DNA of 64,000 bases from Poa pratensis (GCA_947311845.1 CAMZMU010000123.1:20582241-20646240), one strand, 5' to 3'. Shown: positions 32,331-43,883, counted from the stretch's first letter. The notes: a model not told the origin generated them from the letters alone. Program-made: numbers and translations.

Positions 32331-33450
32331 CACAAGTTAGTATCATAAAGTTATCCATCTGTCTTATTATGTCTTCATGTTTTACTGTATGTATGACGCA
32401 TTGATGCAAAGCTTAGTTATTGAACTGAGATTTCTAATAAATACTTGGTTTTAAGATATATGTGAGTGTGTATGTCAATTATATGTGATATATAATATAT
32501 GATGCTTCATTATAGACTTAAATTTTTTGATAATGTAACCTTGTTGAAACATTTTATTCTGCGGTGTATCAAAACTGCACAAACATCGAAATTATGCCAA
32601 CATTTTGAAAACACCTATGCAGCAAAACCCCCACTTGTCAGAGCAAATACATGGTGAAACACCGAGATAAAACTCAACACACATATATGCAGTATGGAAG
32701 GACACAATTTGCAACTATTCGGGAAAAGAACATTGTTGCCCGTTACTCGTGTGTACGCAACAAAATGCACGAGTTTGTAATAAAAGAATTGTTAACCCTA
32801 TAACTTGTAAGACACAATTGACCATGAAAAAATGTATCATTCCAATTGAAAGTATATTCTATATACTTTCTAACCTGGCCATACACTACACAACTCTATT
32901 AAGATATTTGCTAGTCCGTATTCATTGGACTATCTGCTAATATATTTAATAATATTAAAAATGGACAAGAACATTCACATAATAATATAGTACATATACA
33001 CTATATTATTTATCAATTGTAAAATAATCAACAGTAGGTGTGTGTCTCTTCCTATTTGTGCTTTTAGGATGTTTTGTATCTTGTGATGGGAATATCTCCG
33101 AAAGGGAAATAATTTTTGCGCGTTTAAATTTATTTTTAGTGATATATATTGCAACTATATAAGAAAAAATCGAGAAACAATATTGTATGGTTAGCAATAA
33201 TAACTAAGTAATATAAAACAAATATTTGCTAAAACGGCAATGTGCTAAAATATATATATGCATAAAAGTTTAGTATAATTATGTCTCCATTAACTCACCC
33301 TGTGTCCGAAATTTGGTTAGCACGGCCTTGCAAGAGGGGAAAACTCACCTTGACTCGTCGGAACTCGCTCCTCGTCGTCCAGGGACGGGAGCAGCGATAA
33401 GCGCATGAGACTTCCATGCGAGTCGCTGCTTCCACTTCCGCCTCCATGGC
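32331..33450. other. AT-rich, no gene; partial duplicate of the 43.4-kb flank
   Basis: The segment 32640-32780 ('accgagataaaactcaacac ... ttactcgtgtgtacg') matches 43348-43470, the right flank of the hAT-like element. The remainder is AT-rich without features. Confidence 0.5.
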
Positions 33451-33457
33451 TTACAAA

Positions 33458-33648
33458 TCAAGCAGGCGGGTCACCAGCTAGTGCGTCTGCTACTGCCACC
33501 ATTATCATGAGGGCGGTAACCTCGAGCGAGGAGAAATGGGGAAGGGGAACAAGAAAAGGATCCAGAAGCCGGTGGCCTCAGCGAGGAGGAGAAGGAAGAC
33601 GCAAACGACGATGCGAGACGCCATTTGAACCCATGGCGGCAGGATCAT
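33458..33648 (-). pseudogene. Small two-segment hydrophobic protein, copy 3 (frameshifted)
   Basis: The minus strand starts MILPPWVQMASRIVVCVFLL, then LLAEATGFW, aligning with copies 1 and 2 from their first residue. After FPFPISP the frame shifts and ends at 33505. In the neighbouring frame the family's second segment continues as SSLEVTALMIMVAVADALA and stops at 33458. The upstream side keeps the catgtggc motif followed by an ataaatat TATA-like box (about 33762-33775). This more divergent copy is probably dead. Confidence 0.5.
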
Positions 33649-34029
33649 AGTGAACTGGACTCAGGGAGGAAGAATAAGAATTCGACGGGAGGCGGTCTAG
33701 CTGGCGGGGCGTAGAGTGCTCTAATGGAAAGTGTGTATAATATTTTATTACCAGCAGCCATGTGGCATATTTATTGAGCAAGGAAACATCTAGAAGCGAG
33801 TTCCCGGAGGCGGCGTTGACAGAGGAAAAATGGATTCAGGAATTCTCTTTGCCTCTCCCTTTACGTAGAAAACATATTTTGAGATATCAAAAATTTCCGA
33901 AAACAAGTTTTGCGCATACTCTTCAAATTCTATATGCGCACCTAAATTTTTGTGAAAAAACAACATTTTCTGTAGCATGTGTAGAAAAACATTGAGACAG
34001 GTGTATTCTTTAATTTCAAGGAAAAGCAA

Positions 34030-34426
34030 ATGTGCAAATGAGATAGTCGACCTCAGGTTTTGCCGGTTCAGTTTGATCTTAGACTTTAAAGGTTCGGGGC
34101 GCTCAAGCTGCTAGGGAGGAGGGAGGAAGAGACGTTGACGAACTGAAACTAAGCAGGGAAGTATTGAAATATGACTATGCGTGGGTTGGCATTATGGAAA
34201 GGGGTAGCCAAGGCAAAAACAAATTGTTGCTCATGAATAAATCCATGTAAAGCAAAAGGGTAAGTCTATTTCCATCAAAGAAAGAGTACAAATGCACGAA
34301 CATCAACAGAAGGAGACGCCAAATGTGCAGGTGAGACATGCAGCATTTGATTTTGCCGGTTCATGATTTGATCTTTTGGGACGCTACTGTCACTAAAGCT
34401 ACTAGGGAGGAAAGAGTGAGAAACAT
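34030..34426. repeat. Two units of the local 'gccggttca' repeat
   Basis: Units begin near 34,050 and 34,330 and share 'ttttgccggttca.tttgatctt', 'gctactagggagga' and 'gtctatttccatcaaagaaagagtacaaatgca' with the units near 20.7, 21.2 and 18.2 kb. The CACTA element inserted into the second unit, whose tail resumes at 42,032. Confidence 0.7.
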
Positions 34427-34869
34427 CACTAGTAGGAAATAGCTCATTGGCAACGTACCTTTTTTGTCTTTAGCAACGTGTGCGCACACGTTGCCGGTGT
34501 CACGCTGCTGCTTTTTCTACTGGCAACGTGTATATGGGCACGTTGCCAGATTACATCACGTTGGCAACGTGTTGTTAGGGCGCGTGTTGCCACTTTGCTC
34601 GTATCGGCAACGTGTTCCTAGAAGACACGTTGGCAGTTTAGTACTGACAATTGAACAACAGTGATGCACGTACTGAGAATTGCATAGATATTAACAAAAT
34701 AATCAGTATGAGCAGTAAAACACAATTCCGACACAATAATCAACCGAATTAGATAGATAGCACATAACTTATTCCAAGTCTCCAATTATAATTACATAAA
34801 TAGCATATGAGATTCGATCTGGCTAATAGATAGCACATAACACTTATTCCTACTCTTCTAACTAACTAG

Positions 34870-35260
34870 CTAATCACTGAGGGTCTTGATCACATCAGGC
34901 TCAGGCATGAAGTCATTATCATCTCTAGGGTCATGATCCTCAGACTCAGAACTGGAGGAGTCATGGGGGGCCCTATACATGAAGTAGATCTCATCGTTAC
35001 CATGGTCGAGAAAGAAGGTGCACCTCTCACCAGGTTGCATCTCGTACTGAGCTACAAGTTGTGCCCAATGGGCGCCACTGATATATGTCCGCCCTGGCTC
35101 GTTGGTGCACAAAACTCTGAAGCTTCGTGTGGGCACCGTCATCTGGGGCAGGTTGACCTGAAATGTCCTATGGTCACTAATGAGAACGCCAACATGGTCC
35201 AAGAAGTCACGTCTAGCCTCATTTATCAAGGATGATCTACACAGGATGATCTGAGAAAAA
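34870..35260 (-). CDS. B3-like exon captured inside CACTA
   Basis: After an acceptor-like ttttctcag (about 35255) the minus strand reads LINEARRDFLDHVGVLI...FRVLCTNEPGRTYISGAHWAQLVAQYEMQPGERCTFFLDHGNDEIYFMY. It ends in an acidic Ser-rich tail (SSSSESEDHDPRDDNDF). The W-x-x-x-V-x-x-x-x-[ML]-x-x-G-[ED] pattern with a following hydrophobic strand resembles the C-terminal half of the plant B3 DNA-binding fold. B3 proteins normally bind DNA in the nucleus. The match is by eye and partial. The motif INEARRDFLD is repeated just upstream (35330-35360), so the captured gene has been duplicated in part. Confidence 0.4.
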
Positions 35261-35459
35261 GAACAATTGAAATTAGTGTTATTATAATGATATAGTGCAC
35301 AAGACCAGGTACTAATACAAGGATATAGTCCAAGAAGTCACGTCTAGCCTCATTTATCATTGTCAAAATAAGAAAAAAAGAGTTTCCACAAGACCAGGTA
35401 CTAATACAAGGACTGAAATTGTATATAGTACAAGGTATTGTAGGTACTCTCCTTTCCTT

Positions 35460-36530
35460 TAACATGACATCGTTTAAATCATCGGCCAAATTCTACACAA
35501 ATTCTAAAATCGAAGAAAGAGACGACACAAACAATACATGTTTCACAGCGATGACTCTGATTCAGAGGACGATAGCGATGACTCTGAGTCTCAGGAGGAT
35601 AGAACCTTCGGAAGGAATACCAAGAAGGGGCCAAGTTCACGCAGGTGCAAACTTGGCACCTTTTTGGCATTCCTTCTAGAGGTTTTGTCCTCCAGAGTCT
35701 CAAGTCATCCCTATTATCATGTGAACCAAAGTCATCGGTGTAATACAAGCCTCATATATCATTGCCAAAACAAGGCAAAAAGAGTGCATATAAGACCACG
35801 TACTAATACAAGCGCTCAAATTGTATATAGTACAAGGTATTATACATACTCTTTTTTCCTTTAACATGACATCGTTTAAATCATCGGCCTCTAACATGTA
35901 CAAAAACATGGATAAAAAGACGAATAAAAAGATGCCTCATATGAAGAGTGCACACCATTAACTTCCAGGTGTCAGAACTAAAGGACCAAGAGAAAAGTAT
36001 AACCAATGTTGTTATACCTGTCAGTAGGTCCTTTAGACCAACACTCGAAATGATAATGCACTTGAGTCTAATCATTGGCACATTCTACACAAATTCTAAA
36101 CATCGAAGAAAGAGCGTTGACTTTGCAAATGAGGACAATAGCGTGACTAACTGTCAGGAGGACAGAACCTTCGAAAGGAATGCAAGAACTTGGCACCTTT
36201 TTAGCATTCCTTCTAGAGGTTCTATCCTCCTACACTTAGAGTCATCCTTACTATCCTGTGAATCAAAGTCATCGGTGTAACAACATGGATAAAAAGAAGA
36301 ATAAAAAGATGCCTCATATGAAGAGTGCACACCATTAACTTCCAAGTGTCGGAACTAAAGGACCAAGAGAAATGTACAACGAATCTTGTTGTACATGTCA
36401 GTAGGTCCTTTAGACCAACATTCGAACAGATAATGCACAAGAGTGTAATCATTGGCATAAAAAGGTATGTCATGCATATAAATAAATAGCATACAGCGAT
36501 ATCTCTGATTCAGAGAACAGTAGCGTGACC
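35460..36530. repeat. Diverged tandem copies inside the outer CACTA
   Basis: Three related blocks begin near 35,470, 35,960 and 36,340. They share 'gactctgattcagag', 'aggaatgcaagaa..tggcacctttttagcattccttctagaggt', 'gtcatcggtgtaa' and 'catgacatcgtttaaatcatcggcc'. Within each block the halves are inverted ('accttc.aaggaat' / 'attccttctagaggt'), giving hairpin potential. The third block is interrupted by the inner CACTA and resumes after 40,425. Confidence 0.6.
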
Positions 36531-37689
36531 CTGAGCCTGAGCTGGAGAGAAACAACAGACCGACCACTAGTACAGAACGACACATCAAAAACGGGCCAAA
36601 AACCCCCTTCGAAAACGGAGAAAGGGTCCATGTCCCCGCCTATGTCACTATGTGAAATACCTCATCGGCAACAGACACAGAAAACCGTCGCTGATGAGGC
36701 ATCGGTTTGGCAACGGTGGTGCACGTACCTCTGTTTCCGATGTATCAGAACATCAGAAACGGAGATTCTGTTTCGGCTCGTTTGCATTGAGGTTTCTTCA
36801 TAAGCCTAGAGCAGGAATAGAGTTGCACTGGACATTTAAAATCTCACAGCAGAAGCACAAAAATGCTAACAAATTCATTCATAAGGTATAAGGTATAACA
36901 AATGTCACCGATACATCGCATCAGAAGACAACCAATTACACTTATCTTCATTGTCATGCCTCTCTAAATCTATCATTGACATGTCTAGCTAAATCTATCT
37001 ATGGCATGCCTCACTAAACTTATCCTTGTCATTTCTAACTTAATTTATCTTCATGACTTGCTGTTACATATGCCTTACAACTTTGCCAAGTTCATGAATT
37101 CGATCTTCTTCTTGGACGGTGTCACCGAAATATAATCAACTCGCCGCTTTGTCCCCGACCTTGTATGTAGCTCATTTAAATGAGCTTAACGGATCAGCAC
37201 CATGCTCTGCACATAGTGCAATAAGCGAGTGCTGATGTACTGAAGGTGCCTCTTTTGTAAAGTGGTCACTGAAATGCAAAGAGAGAATATATGACTCCAT
37301 GTTAGCTCACTATACATCTAGCATAAAGGAAATACAACACAAAAGGATGCATAAGACATAATAACAAACTTACAAATCCATTGCATAATTGTTGTGTACT
37401 AACAATTATGCCGGACGACAAGCGCACCTTGGCTAAGGACCCAGCTTTTTATACAGTGCACCGAAATGTACATCTGTTTTGCAAAGGAGTTAAGTCAGCC
37501 ATGAGTTTCATACACTACCGATTTGTGCTAGTTCTGTTCTTTTCGAGCGACACTACAAACGGATCAGAGGGAGTCATGTTTTAACTGGTCCTATGGAAGA
37601 AAACCTAAACAGAACAATGACAACAACCCTAGTTCGTCGGCACGACGGCCGGTCACAAATAGATGTATTACCTTTGGATCTGGTGGGAC

Positions 37690-37830
37690 TACGCGCTGCC
37701 ACGGTCGGAGGAGAGGAAGATGCGCGCCTACACGGTCGGAGGGAGGGAGATGCGCGCCGCCACGGTCGGAGGAGAGGAAGATGCGTGCCGCCACGGTCCG
37801 AGGAGAGGAAGGTGCGCGCCGCCACGGTGG
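37690..37830. repeat. Minisatellite of about 30-bp units
   Basis: Four to five units of 'gccgccacggtcggaggagaggaagatgcg' type, with one shorter variant, lie within the inner CACTA. The minus-strand open frame across it is an artefact of the repeat. Confidence 0.75.
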
Positions 37831-38152
37831 AGCTAAGATCTGGTGCTGTGTGGAGACGCCGCCACACTTTGAGAGTGAGAGCGATAGCGTTTAGGGCTGT
37901 GTGAAGGGCGCATTTATAGCAAAGTAGAACATCGAAAACGGAGGGGATAAACAACCGTTTCCTTTGATTTGTTCACTGACACACTGGGCTTATACGGATC
38001 TCTGCTGTTTTTTTAGAAACAGATTGATATAAGCAATCATAAACATACTTAAATTAATATTATCGATTGTACAGAGTACATATTAATGATATAAAGTAAA
38101 TTGCATGTGCTGCTACTAGCAATGGCAAATGAAGAACATAAAAAATAAATAA

Positions 38153-39705
38153 CTACTCCTCGGCCTCCGCCTTCTCCTGCTCGTATGCGAGGAGAGCCAC
38201 ACTCATGTCATCGCCGCCCGTGCGCCCCTCCCTGTAGGAAATATGCCCAAGAGGCAATCATAGAGATGATGATATTTCAATGTATCCATGATTTATAATA
38301 ATGTGCCTTGAATAATGTCTTGTATTGATTGGCAAGTTGAGGACTTGTCTGTGAAACTCATTACTTGTATGGTTATTCTAAATATGTCCCTAGTCGGAGT
38401 TCATGTGAGGACACACTTGAATATTAGACTAGCACATGTATTAGTAGATGACTATGTTTCACGAGTCATAGACATGGAGATGTCAAACTAATAATGTGGA
38501 CTTATGTTGTGAACATAGAGTTGGGATGACCCACCTTGAGACAATGAAGCAAACGTTCATAGCTCTCTCTCTACACGATGTGTTTGCTTTGTCCCTAGAC
38601 CTGAGATTGTCGTATGTACTTGAGATGTGAATTGACCTACTTTGGGGCTATCCAACGCTACACCGTGAAAGGGTAGCATAAAGGTAGCTTACGGGTTTGT
38701 CATGAAACATGCTGCAATGCATAGTCAGTCAAGATGGGATTTGCCCCTCTCTGCATGAGAGAGATATTTCTCTGGGCCCCTCGAGTGATCGGATCCAGAA
38801 ATGCATGGCCGTGCTACATAAGGTTAATGGTTAACCTAGTTTGGGATTCCGAATCACAGGATCGAGAAAGAGTGGTAAGCTAGAAGCTTGACCTAATATC
38901 GTGAGGCAAAGGGAATGGCGGCATAAACATTGTGATGGTTCGTCCGATACGATCTTTATGCGCGTTTGGGAGTTGGCACGTTTTGCTAGAAGCCGCTACA
39001 ACTATTGGACGAGTAAGTGTACTCGTGCCATGACTAAACGTGCATGAACCTATAGGGTCACACACTTAAGGTTGTGTAGGCATAATTCGGATTGGATCCG
39101 GTTGGGCTGAAATAGACTCCAGAATGGGCTTCAGTTGAGGCAGCCCAATATGGGGAGGTCTATATAAGGAGAGGAGGCTGGACGTTTTAGGGTTGCCCAT
39201 TTCCTCACCAAATCCACCCAGCCACCATCTCCCCACGCCCTTGCCGCCGCGCGGACCTAGCAGTCCGGCGAGCGGTGCCTCCACGCCATACGTGTGGATA
39301 CCGATAGAGGTGCTACACTTGGAGCACTTGGACGAGCCGCCGAGAGGAGCTGTTCGTGGGAGCTGTTCGTGGGAGCGACTGGATCGGAGAGATTGTACGT
39401 CTACCCTGCCCCGACTCGCTTCACCGACTTCGGCACGGCACAGCGCGTCTAGTGGTAATCCCGTGATCTATAACTGCAGCAGTTCCTTGGTTGATGCGGT
39501 AGAAAATTTTGATTTTGCGCTAGCGTAGCCTACCCGTATCCCTACACTCCCACATCTCGTCATCGTCGTAGGCAGGATCGTCGCGCAGCTCCGGCGGGAG
39601 GAGGAGCCGGCGGCTCTGAAGCAGCTCAACTCTTTCCGACGGCATAGGCACCGACGCGCGGTTGAGGTGCCAGCCACCGGGTAGCCGAACCATTGACCAT
39701 GGCAT
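38153..39705 (-). pseudogene. Unknown gene fragment split by a solo LTR
   Basis: On the minus strand, from MPWSMVRLPGGWHLNRAS at 39705, the frame reads VPMPSERVELLQSRRLLLPP, ELRDDPAYDDDEMWE and then enters the solo LTR. If the LTR and one 5-base duplication are skipped, the frame continues in phase as GRTGGDDMSVALLAYEQEKAEAEE and stops at 38153. Upstream (39,890-39,720) lies a tandem copy of the same module (…GRLNHRRVPMPPEDD…). The 'GWHLNRxxVPMPP' module with a 'LPPELRxDPAY' follow-up is something I associate with uncharacterised Triticeae proteins; I cannot name a function. Confidence 0.5.
38233..39546. mobile_element. Copia-type solo LTR, 1,314 bp
   Basis: It starts tgtaggaaatatgcccaaga and ends atccctaca (TG...CA with tgtag/ctaca inverted ends). 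Exact 5-base duplications ctccc lie at 38228-38232 and 39547-39551. The start resembles the BARE-1/Angela-type copia LTRs of Triticeae, from memory. No internal domain or second LTR is present, so recombination between two LTRs has removed the rest. Confidence 0.88.
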
Positions 39706-40768
39706 TGCCTCCTATATTGCCAGTGCCGCTCCGCGACGGCCTACCCGACGATGACGCGGTTCCATCCAGGCAACCCCGGACGAGCGTCTCTCCGCCGCGG
39801 CGAGCGGCTGCGGTCGCGGGCGCCCGAGGATCCCGCGTCGTCTTCTGGCGGCATAGGCACCCTCCTGTGGTTGAGGCGCCCGCCATCGGGGAGGCTAACA
39901 TTTGACCGGGGCACTGGCCTCCTATATTGCCAGTGCCTCTACGCGACGGCCTCCGGCACGACGACGCGGTTCCAATTCAGCGAAAGGTCACGCCACGGCT
40001 GCGGCGAACTACTGCGGCGAACGCCCGAAGAGTTGCTAGGAGTATACATGGTTGCGGCGAAGTGGCATACTGAGATAGCAGGGAGATCGTGGGTTTTTAA
40101 GGAGTAGTGGGCGGTGCCGCGGCGCCACTACGCCATAGCAGTTACTCCGCTCGCATCGAATTCCACGAAGATGGAACGTGTCCACATTGCACACGGACAC
40201 CAAAAAGTCTCCGTTGCCATAGAGGCACATATCGGAAACGGAGCCAAAATTATGACCGTCGCCAATATACTATGGTTAACGGAGATTGCAGTTTACCCGT
40301 AACCAATGTTGACGGGCCAGCCGCGGCCAGGCCTCAGCGGACACGGTAAAATCGCGATTTTCCGTCGCCTAACTCGTGTCGTTTGCATAGAGGGGTATCC
40401 GATGTGTCGTTCTGTACTAGTGGACGGTGCAACGCCATCGTTCTACATGTTCTTTCCTGCTCAGACTCAGAGTCAATCTAGCTATGCTGTGAATCAGAGT
40501 CATCGGTGTAATACAATAAAATAGTTCCCACAAGACCATCATACTATAATGTGAAGAAATTACTATAGAATAAATATGTTGGATAAAAACATACCATCAT
40601 GGTGTGAACCTGTTGTGGGAGAACTACGCCAAACTTCTTGCTCATACAGTCGGGGTAGCCACAACTCTCACACATGTGATTCATTATTTGCTACAACATA
40701 GATTACAATTAGTCCAAATACAACATATAGGAACTTCTAACATCCACCTTAACTCCAATCTAACTAAA

Positions 40769-41062
40769 TCATCTAGTGCATCTAAATAAAATAACAACTG
40801 CGATAAAACTCGCAACTAAGGTAACAACAGATCCAACTGCATAGTGAAACCAAGCCTCCTGATCGATGGCATATTTTCTAATCTTTTTAATCTGCAACCG
40901 CTTTTTGTCCATCTGCTTTTTGTGATCGTCGACGACATCGGCAACATACAAGTCCAATATCATTTTGTCTTCTTCAAGTTTCTTCAATTTTTGTTTCAAT
41001 TCATGATTTTCCTTTTCAACAATATCTAACCTCTCAACAACAAGTTGCAAATCGATCGGCAC
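40769..41062 (-). CDS. Coiled-coil protein with C-terminal membrane segment, CACTA-borne
   Basis: The frame encodes 97 residues. About 1-60 is charged with heptad-like Leu/Ile spacing (ERLDIVEKENHELKQKLKKL). It is followed by HKKQMDKKRLQIKKIRKYAI and a hydrophobic C-terminal helix (VGSVVTLVASFIAVVILF, about 77-94) with a short basic end. This layout suggests a tail-anchored coiled-coil protein. The true start may lie upstream, since an exon could be joined at about 41,080. I recall similar reading frames in Triticeae CACTA elements but cannot name a family. It is outside the inner CACTA and inside the outer one. Confidence 0.4.
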   Translation of the reverse strand: MPIDLQLVVERLDIVEKENHELKQKLKKLEEDKMILDLYVADVVDDHKKQMDKKRLQIKKIRKYAIDQEAWFHYAVGSVVTLVASFIAVVILFRCTR

Positions 41063-42547
41063 ATCCGGTTCACATATGGAACCCTAAATAAAAAAAGTTT
41101 ATGTCAGTTTTAATCGACATATTAATTAAAAGAAATGAAATTACTAGCTAGTTTTTTAAAATATTATACCACGTCCGAAAACTCCATATCATGCCACCCA
41201 TCTTCAAGGGACGCTATATATCAAACAATGCAAACTAAATCAATTGCATAGTACACAAACAATGAAATTCAAACAAGCATTTCATCAAATACTAAATCAA
41301 TTCCTCCATTGTTCCTTTCATTTGTTTTCCGGTTGCAATCCTAACACATTGTTCCTTTCATTTTGTTTTCCGGTTGCAATCCTAACACATTGTTCCTTTT
41401 ATGTGCAGGGGCAAGGGGAGGACGGGGAGGGGCAGTGCTTACCGAGGGAGGACGGTGCGCGGGAGAGACCTTCCTCCGTCAATGGCGGATCGAGGAGAGA
41501 TGGAGAGGCGGCGGCGGCAGGGAAACCTTTTGGAGTGCGCGGTCGACGGCGTATCGAGGAAGATCTGAAGATGGGGAGGCGGCGGCAGGGCGCGACCACC
41601 GGGAGTGCGCGGTCGACGGCGGCCGGCGACGCAGGGAGAGGGACGAACCCTAACTGCTGCGCGTGAGAGAGAGAGTGAGGAATCGATCGACCCGCGATGC
41701 GGTATCTGGGGATATATCCCGGGATAGTGACAACGTGTCCACGGAGAGCACGTTGCAACGTTGCCAACTTTACAGCGTGTCCTCCAGATACATGTTGCCA
41801 CTATGTTGTTACTTGCAACGTGCGTCTTGAGTTCCCGTTGCCACAAGTTTCACCGAGTCCCAGCGGGTTCGCAAAAAGTACTGGCAACGTTTGGCAAGAT
41901 ATACACGTTGCTACTAGAGCGATAGTAGCAACGCGTTTTACGGATACGCGTTGCAAAGTTCTACTAGCAACGTGTGAGTTCGAGGACACGTCGCAAACGC
42001 GATGTTGCCACTAGCCTATTTCCTACTAGTGCATTAACTAAATAGGAAAGTATTGAAATCTGAGTACTCTAGTAAATAAAAACAACAACAAGACCGAGGG
42101 GGGGAGACGCCACCCCAGCTTGTCATTAAGGTAGAGGTGAGAACTCGAACCCAGTACAGTAGTACATATGCCTGTGCGTTCCTACATGTTGATTTGATTG
42201 ATTTTTTGCCATGAATTTAGTCCAAATCCAGTCTTCATTTCGTCAATTAGCCCATTTAGGATTACGCTGTCAGACAAGGGGCATAGCTGTATCCATAAAA
42301 TTTTGCAAACTATTAAATAAGAGTGATCTAATATGTTTGATTATTTTCAATCATAATTCGCTAGCTGGTGAGTTTCCCTTTGCTAAAGTAATAAAAAGCC
42401 AGTAATTTTGCTGGATGTTTCAAAAAAAAAAACTTGCCATGTGACTTTGCTCACGACAGCAAAAATTCCAAGGAGTTGAACTGTCGCTAAAATGCGAAAT
42501 CTCGTTAATCTGATCATTGCATCATACCACGATGGAATCCATCCGCC

Positions 42548-43335
42548 TCCGGATGGCAATGGATAACCGATACCCGCTAACCCGACGGGTACCCGCACTA
42601 AATGGGGAGGATTTGGTGACGATTTACACCCACGGGTGTGCTTAGCGGTAAAGATCTAGACCCGGTGGGTCTAGCGGAGGCGGGTATGGGGGTGCCAAAC
42701 CCGCACCCGCCAATCCGCAGACCCGACAAAAACATGTGAACCCCACATGTCATCCTCACACCCTCACCTAATCTACTACTCCACGCACACAACACACACT
42801 GCCACACCAAAGACCACACCACACCATCCACGCACGCACCACAGCACACCACGCAGGCACGCACGCACCACGCACGCATCCACGCACATAACACAACACA
42901 CACCACGCACACCGCACGCGCTCGCTCTGCTCTCTCCTTTTCATCTCGATCTCATCTGCCGCCGCCGCACACCTGCTCTGCTCTCTCCTGCAGTCCAACG
43001 CCACACACCTGCTATGCTCGATCTCATCTGCCACGGCCGCCTCGAGCTCCGGCTCCTCGAGCTCTACCGGCGCCGCCTCGAGCTCGTCGAGCTATCCCTC
43101 GCCCCCCTGCTCTACCGCGGCCGCCTGCCGAGATCCCCTCGTCCCTCTTCTCCGGCTCCTCAAGCTCTGTCGCCGTCGGGTACCCGACGGGTCTCGCAAA
43201 CCCTGCGGGTCGCGGGTATGGTGGAGAATGAGACCCGGCGGCGGGTATGGGGGCGGGTGGTGGGGCGGGGAGAAGGGGCGGGTGCGGGTATGGGGGTGCC
43301 AAACCCGCACCCGAACCCGGCGGGTGCCATCCGGA
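42548..43335. mobile_element. hAT-like non-autonomous element, 788 bp
   Basis: Inverted termini TCCGGATGGCA at both ends and an exact 8-base duplication catccgcc (42540-42547, 43336-43343) fit the hAT superfamily. Subterminal regions are rich in 'acccgc/gcgggt'. The interior has a CAC/ACG-rich simple tract (42780-42920) and an 'ctcgagctc' tract. No transposase. The flanking host sequence resembles 32,570-32,780, which lacks the insertion. Confidence 0.88.
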
Positions 43336-43883
43336 CATCCGCCACAGCAAAACTCCGAGATAAAACTCAGCACTCATATGAAGTATGGGATGACAGATTG
43401 ACAGTTAGCTATTCAGGAAAAGAATCATTGTTGCCCCTTACTCGTGTGCACGTAACGATGTGCACACGAGTTTGCAGGAAAAAAACAGGCATACAACATC
43501 GAAAATCCACGAAAAAATTAACCCCGATTTGAACCTCGAGCCGGAGCCCCATCACTGCCGAGCCCAGATAACGATTTACCAGTGTCATGGCGGGCGCGTT
43601 TGGCAGGCTGCATCTAGGCTGGCCCGGCCCGCCAGGTGCGACCTCCTCGTGTTTGCTTACTCGTTTTTCCTCCTGAGCCTGGCTAGCGCGCTCCTCAAAG
43701 CACCCTCGGGCCAGACCCCATAGGAACGGCCGAATCGGCCGTTTCAAGGTAGCCAGGCCGAGTGGAGCTAGAACGTGGCCCCGGGGTCCCATCGGCCATC
43801 TTGCAACGTGCAGCACGGCGGCGAGCGCCGTGCGGGAGTTCGAGACAGGGTCCTCCGACGTTGGGCGAAGTGCGGCGGCGCAG

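Larger units (their letters stand above)
36565..40422. mobile_element. CACTA transposon (inner, nested)
   Basis: The termini are CACTAGTACAGAACGACACA at 36565 and the complement ending at 40422, with target duplication gac at 36562-36564 and 40423-40425. Subterminal repeats of 'ttccgat/tcggaaacgg' type occur near both ends (36,700-36,780 and 40,190-40,280). It has no transposase. Without the solo LTR it would be about 2.5 kb. Confidence 0.9.
34427..42031. mobile_element. CACTA transposon (outer)
   Basis: The termini are CACTAGTAGGAAATAG at 34427 and its complement ending at 42031, with the 3-base duplication cat on both sides (34424-34426, 42032-42034). Subterminal repeats 'ggcaacgtg' occur many times within 34440-34660 and again within 41720-42010, the transposase-binding pattern typical of CACTA elements. 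No TPase or ORF2 is recognisable, so it is non-autonomous. It carries a second CACTA and several gene fragments. Confidence 0.92.

Noticed and set aside
37574..37954. A 126-codon minus-strand frame inside the inner CACTA
   Set aside because: Most of it is the translation of a 30-bp minisatellite and no family features are present.
42747..43532. A 261-codon plus-strand frame rich in His/Thr
   Set aside because: It runs across the end of the hAT-like element into host sequence, and its start is the CAC-rich simple tract.
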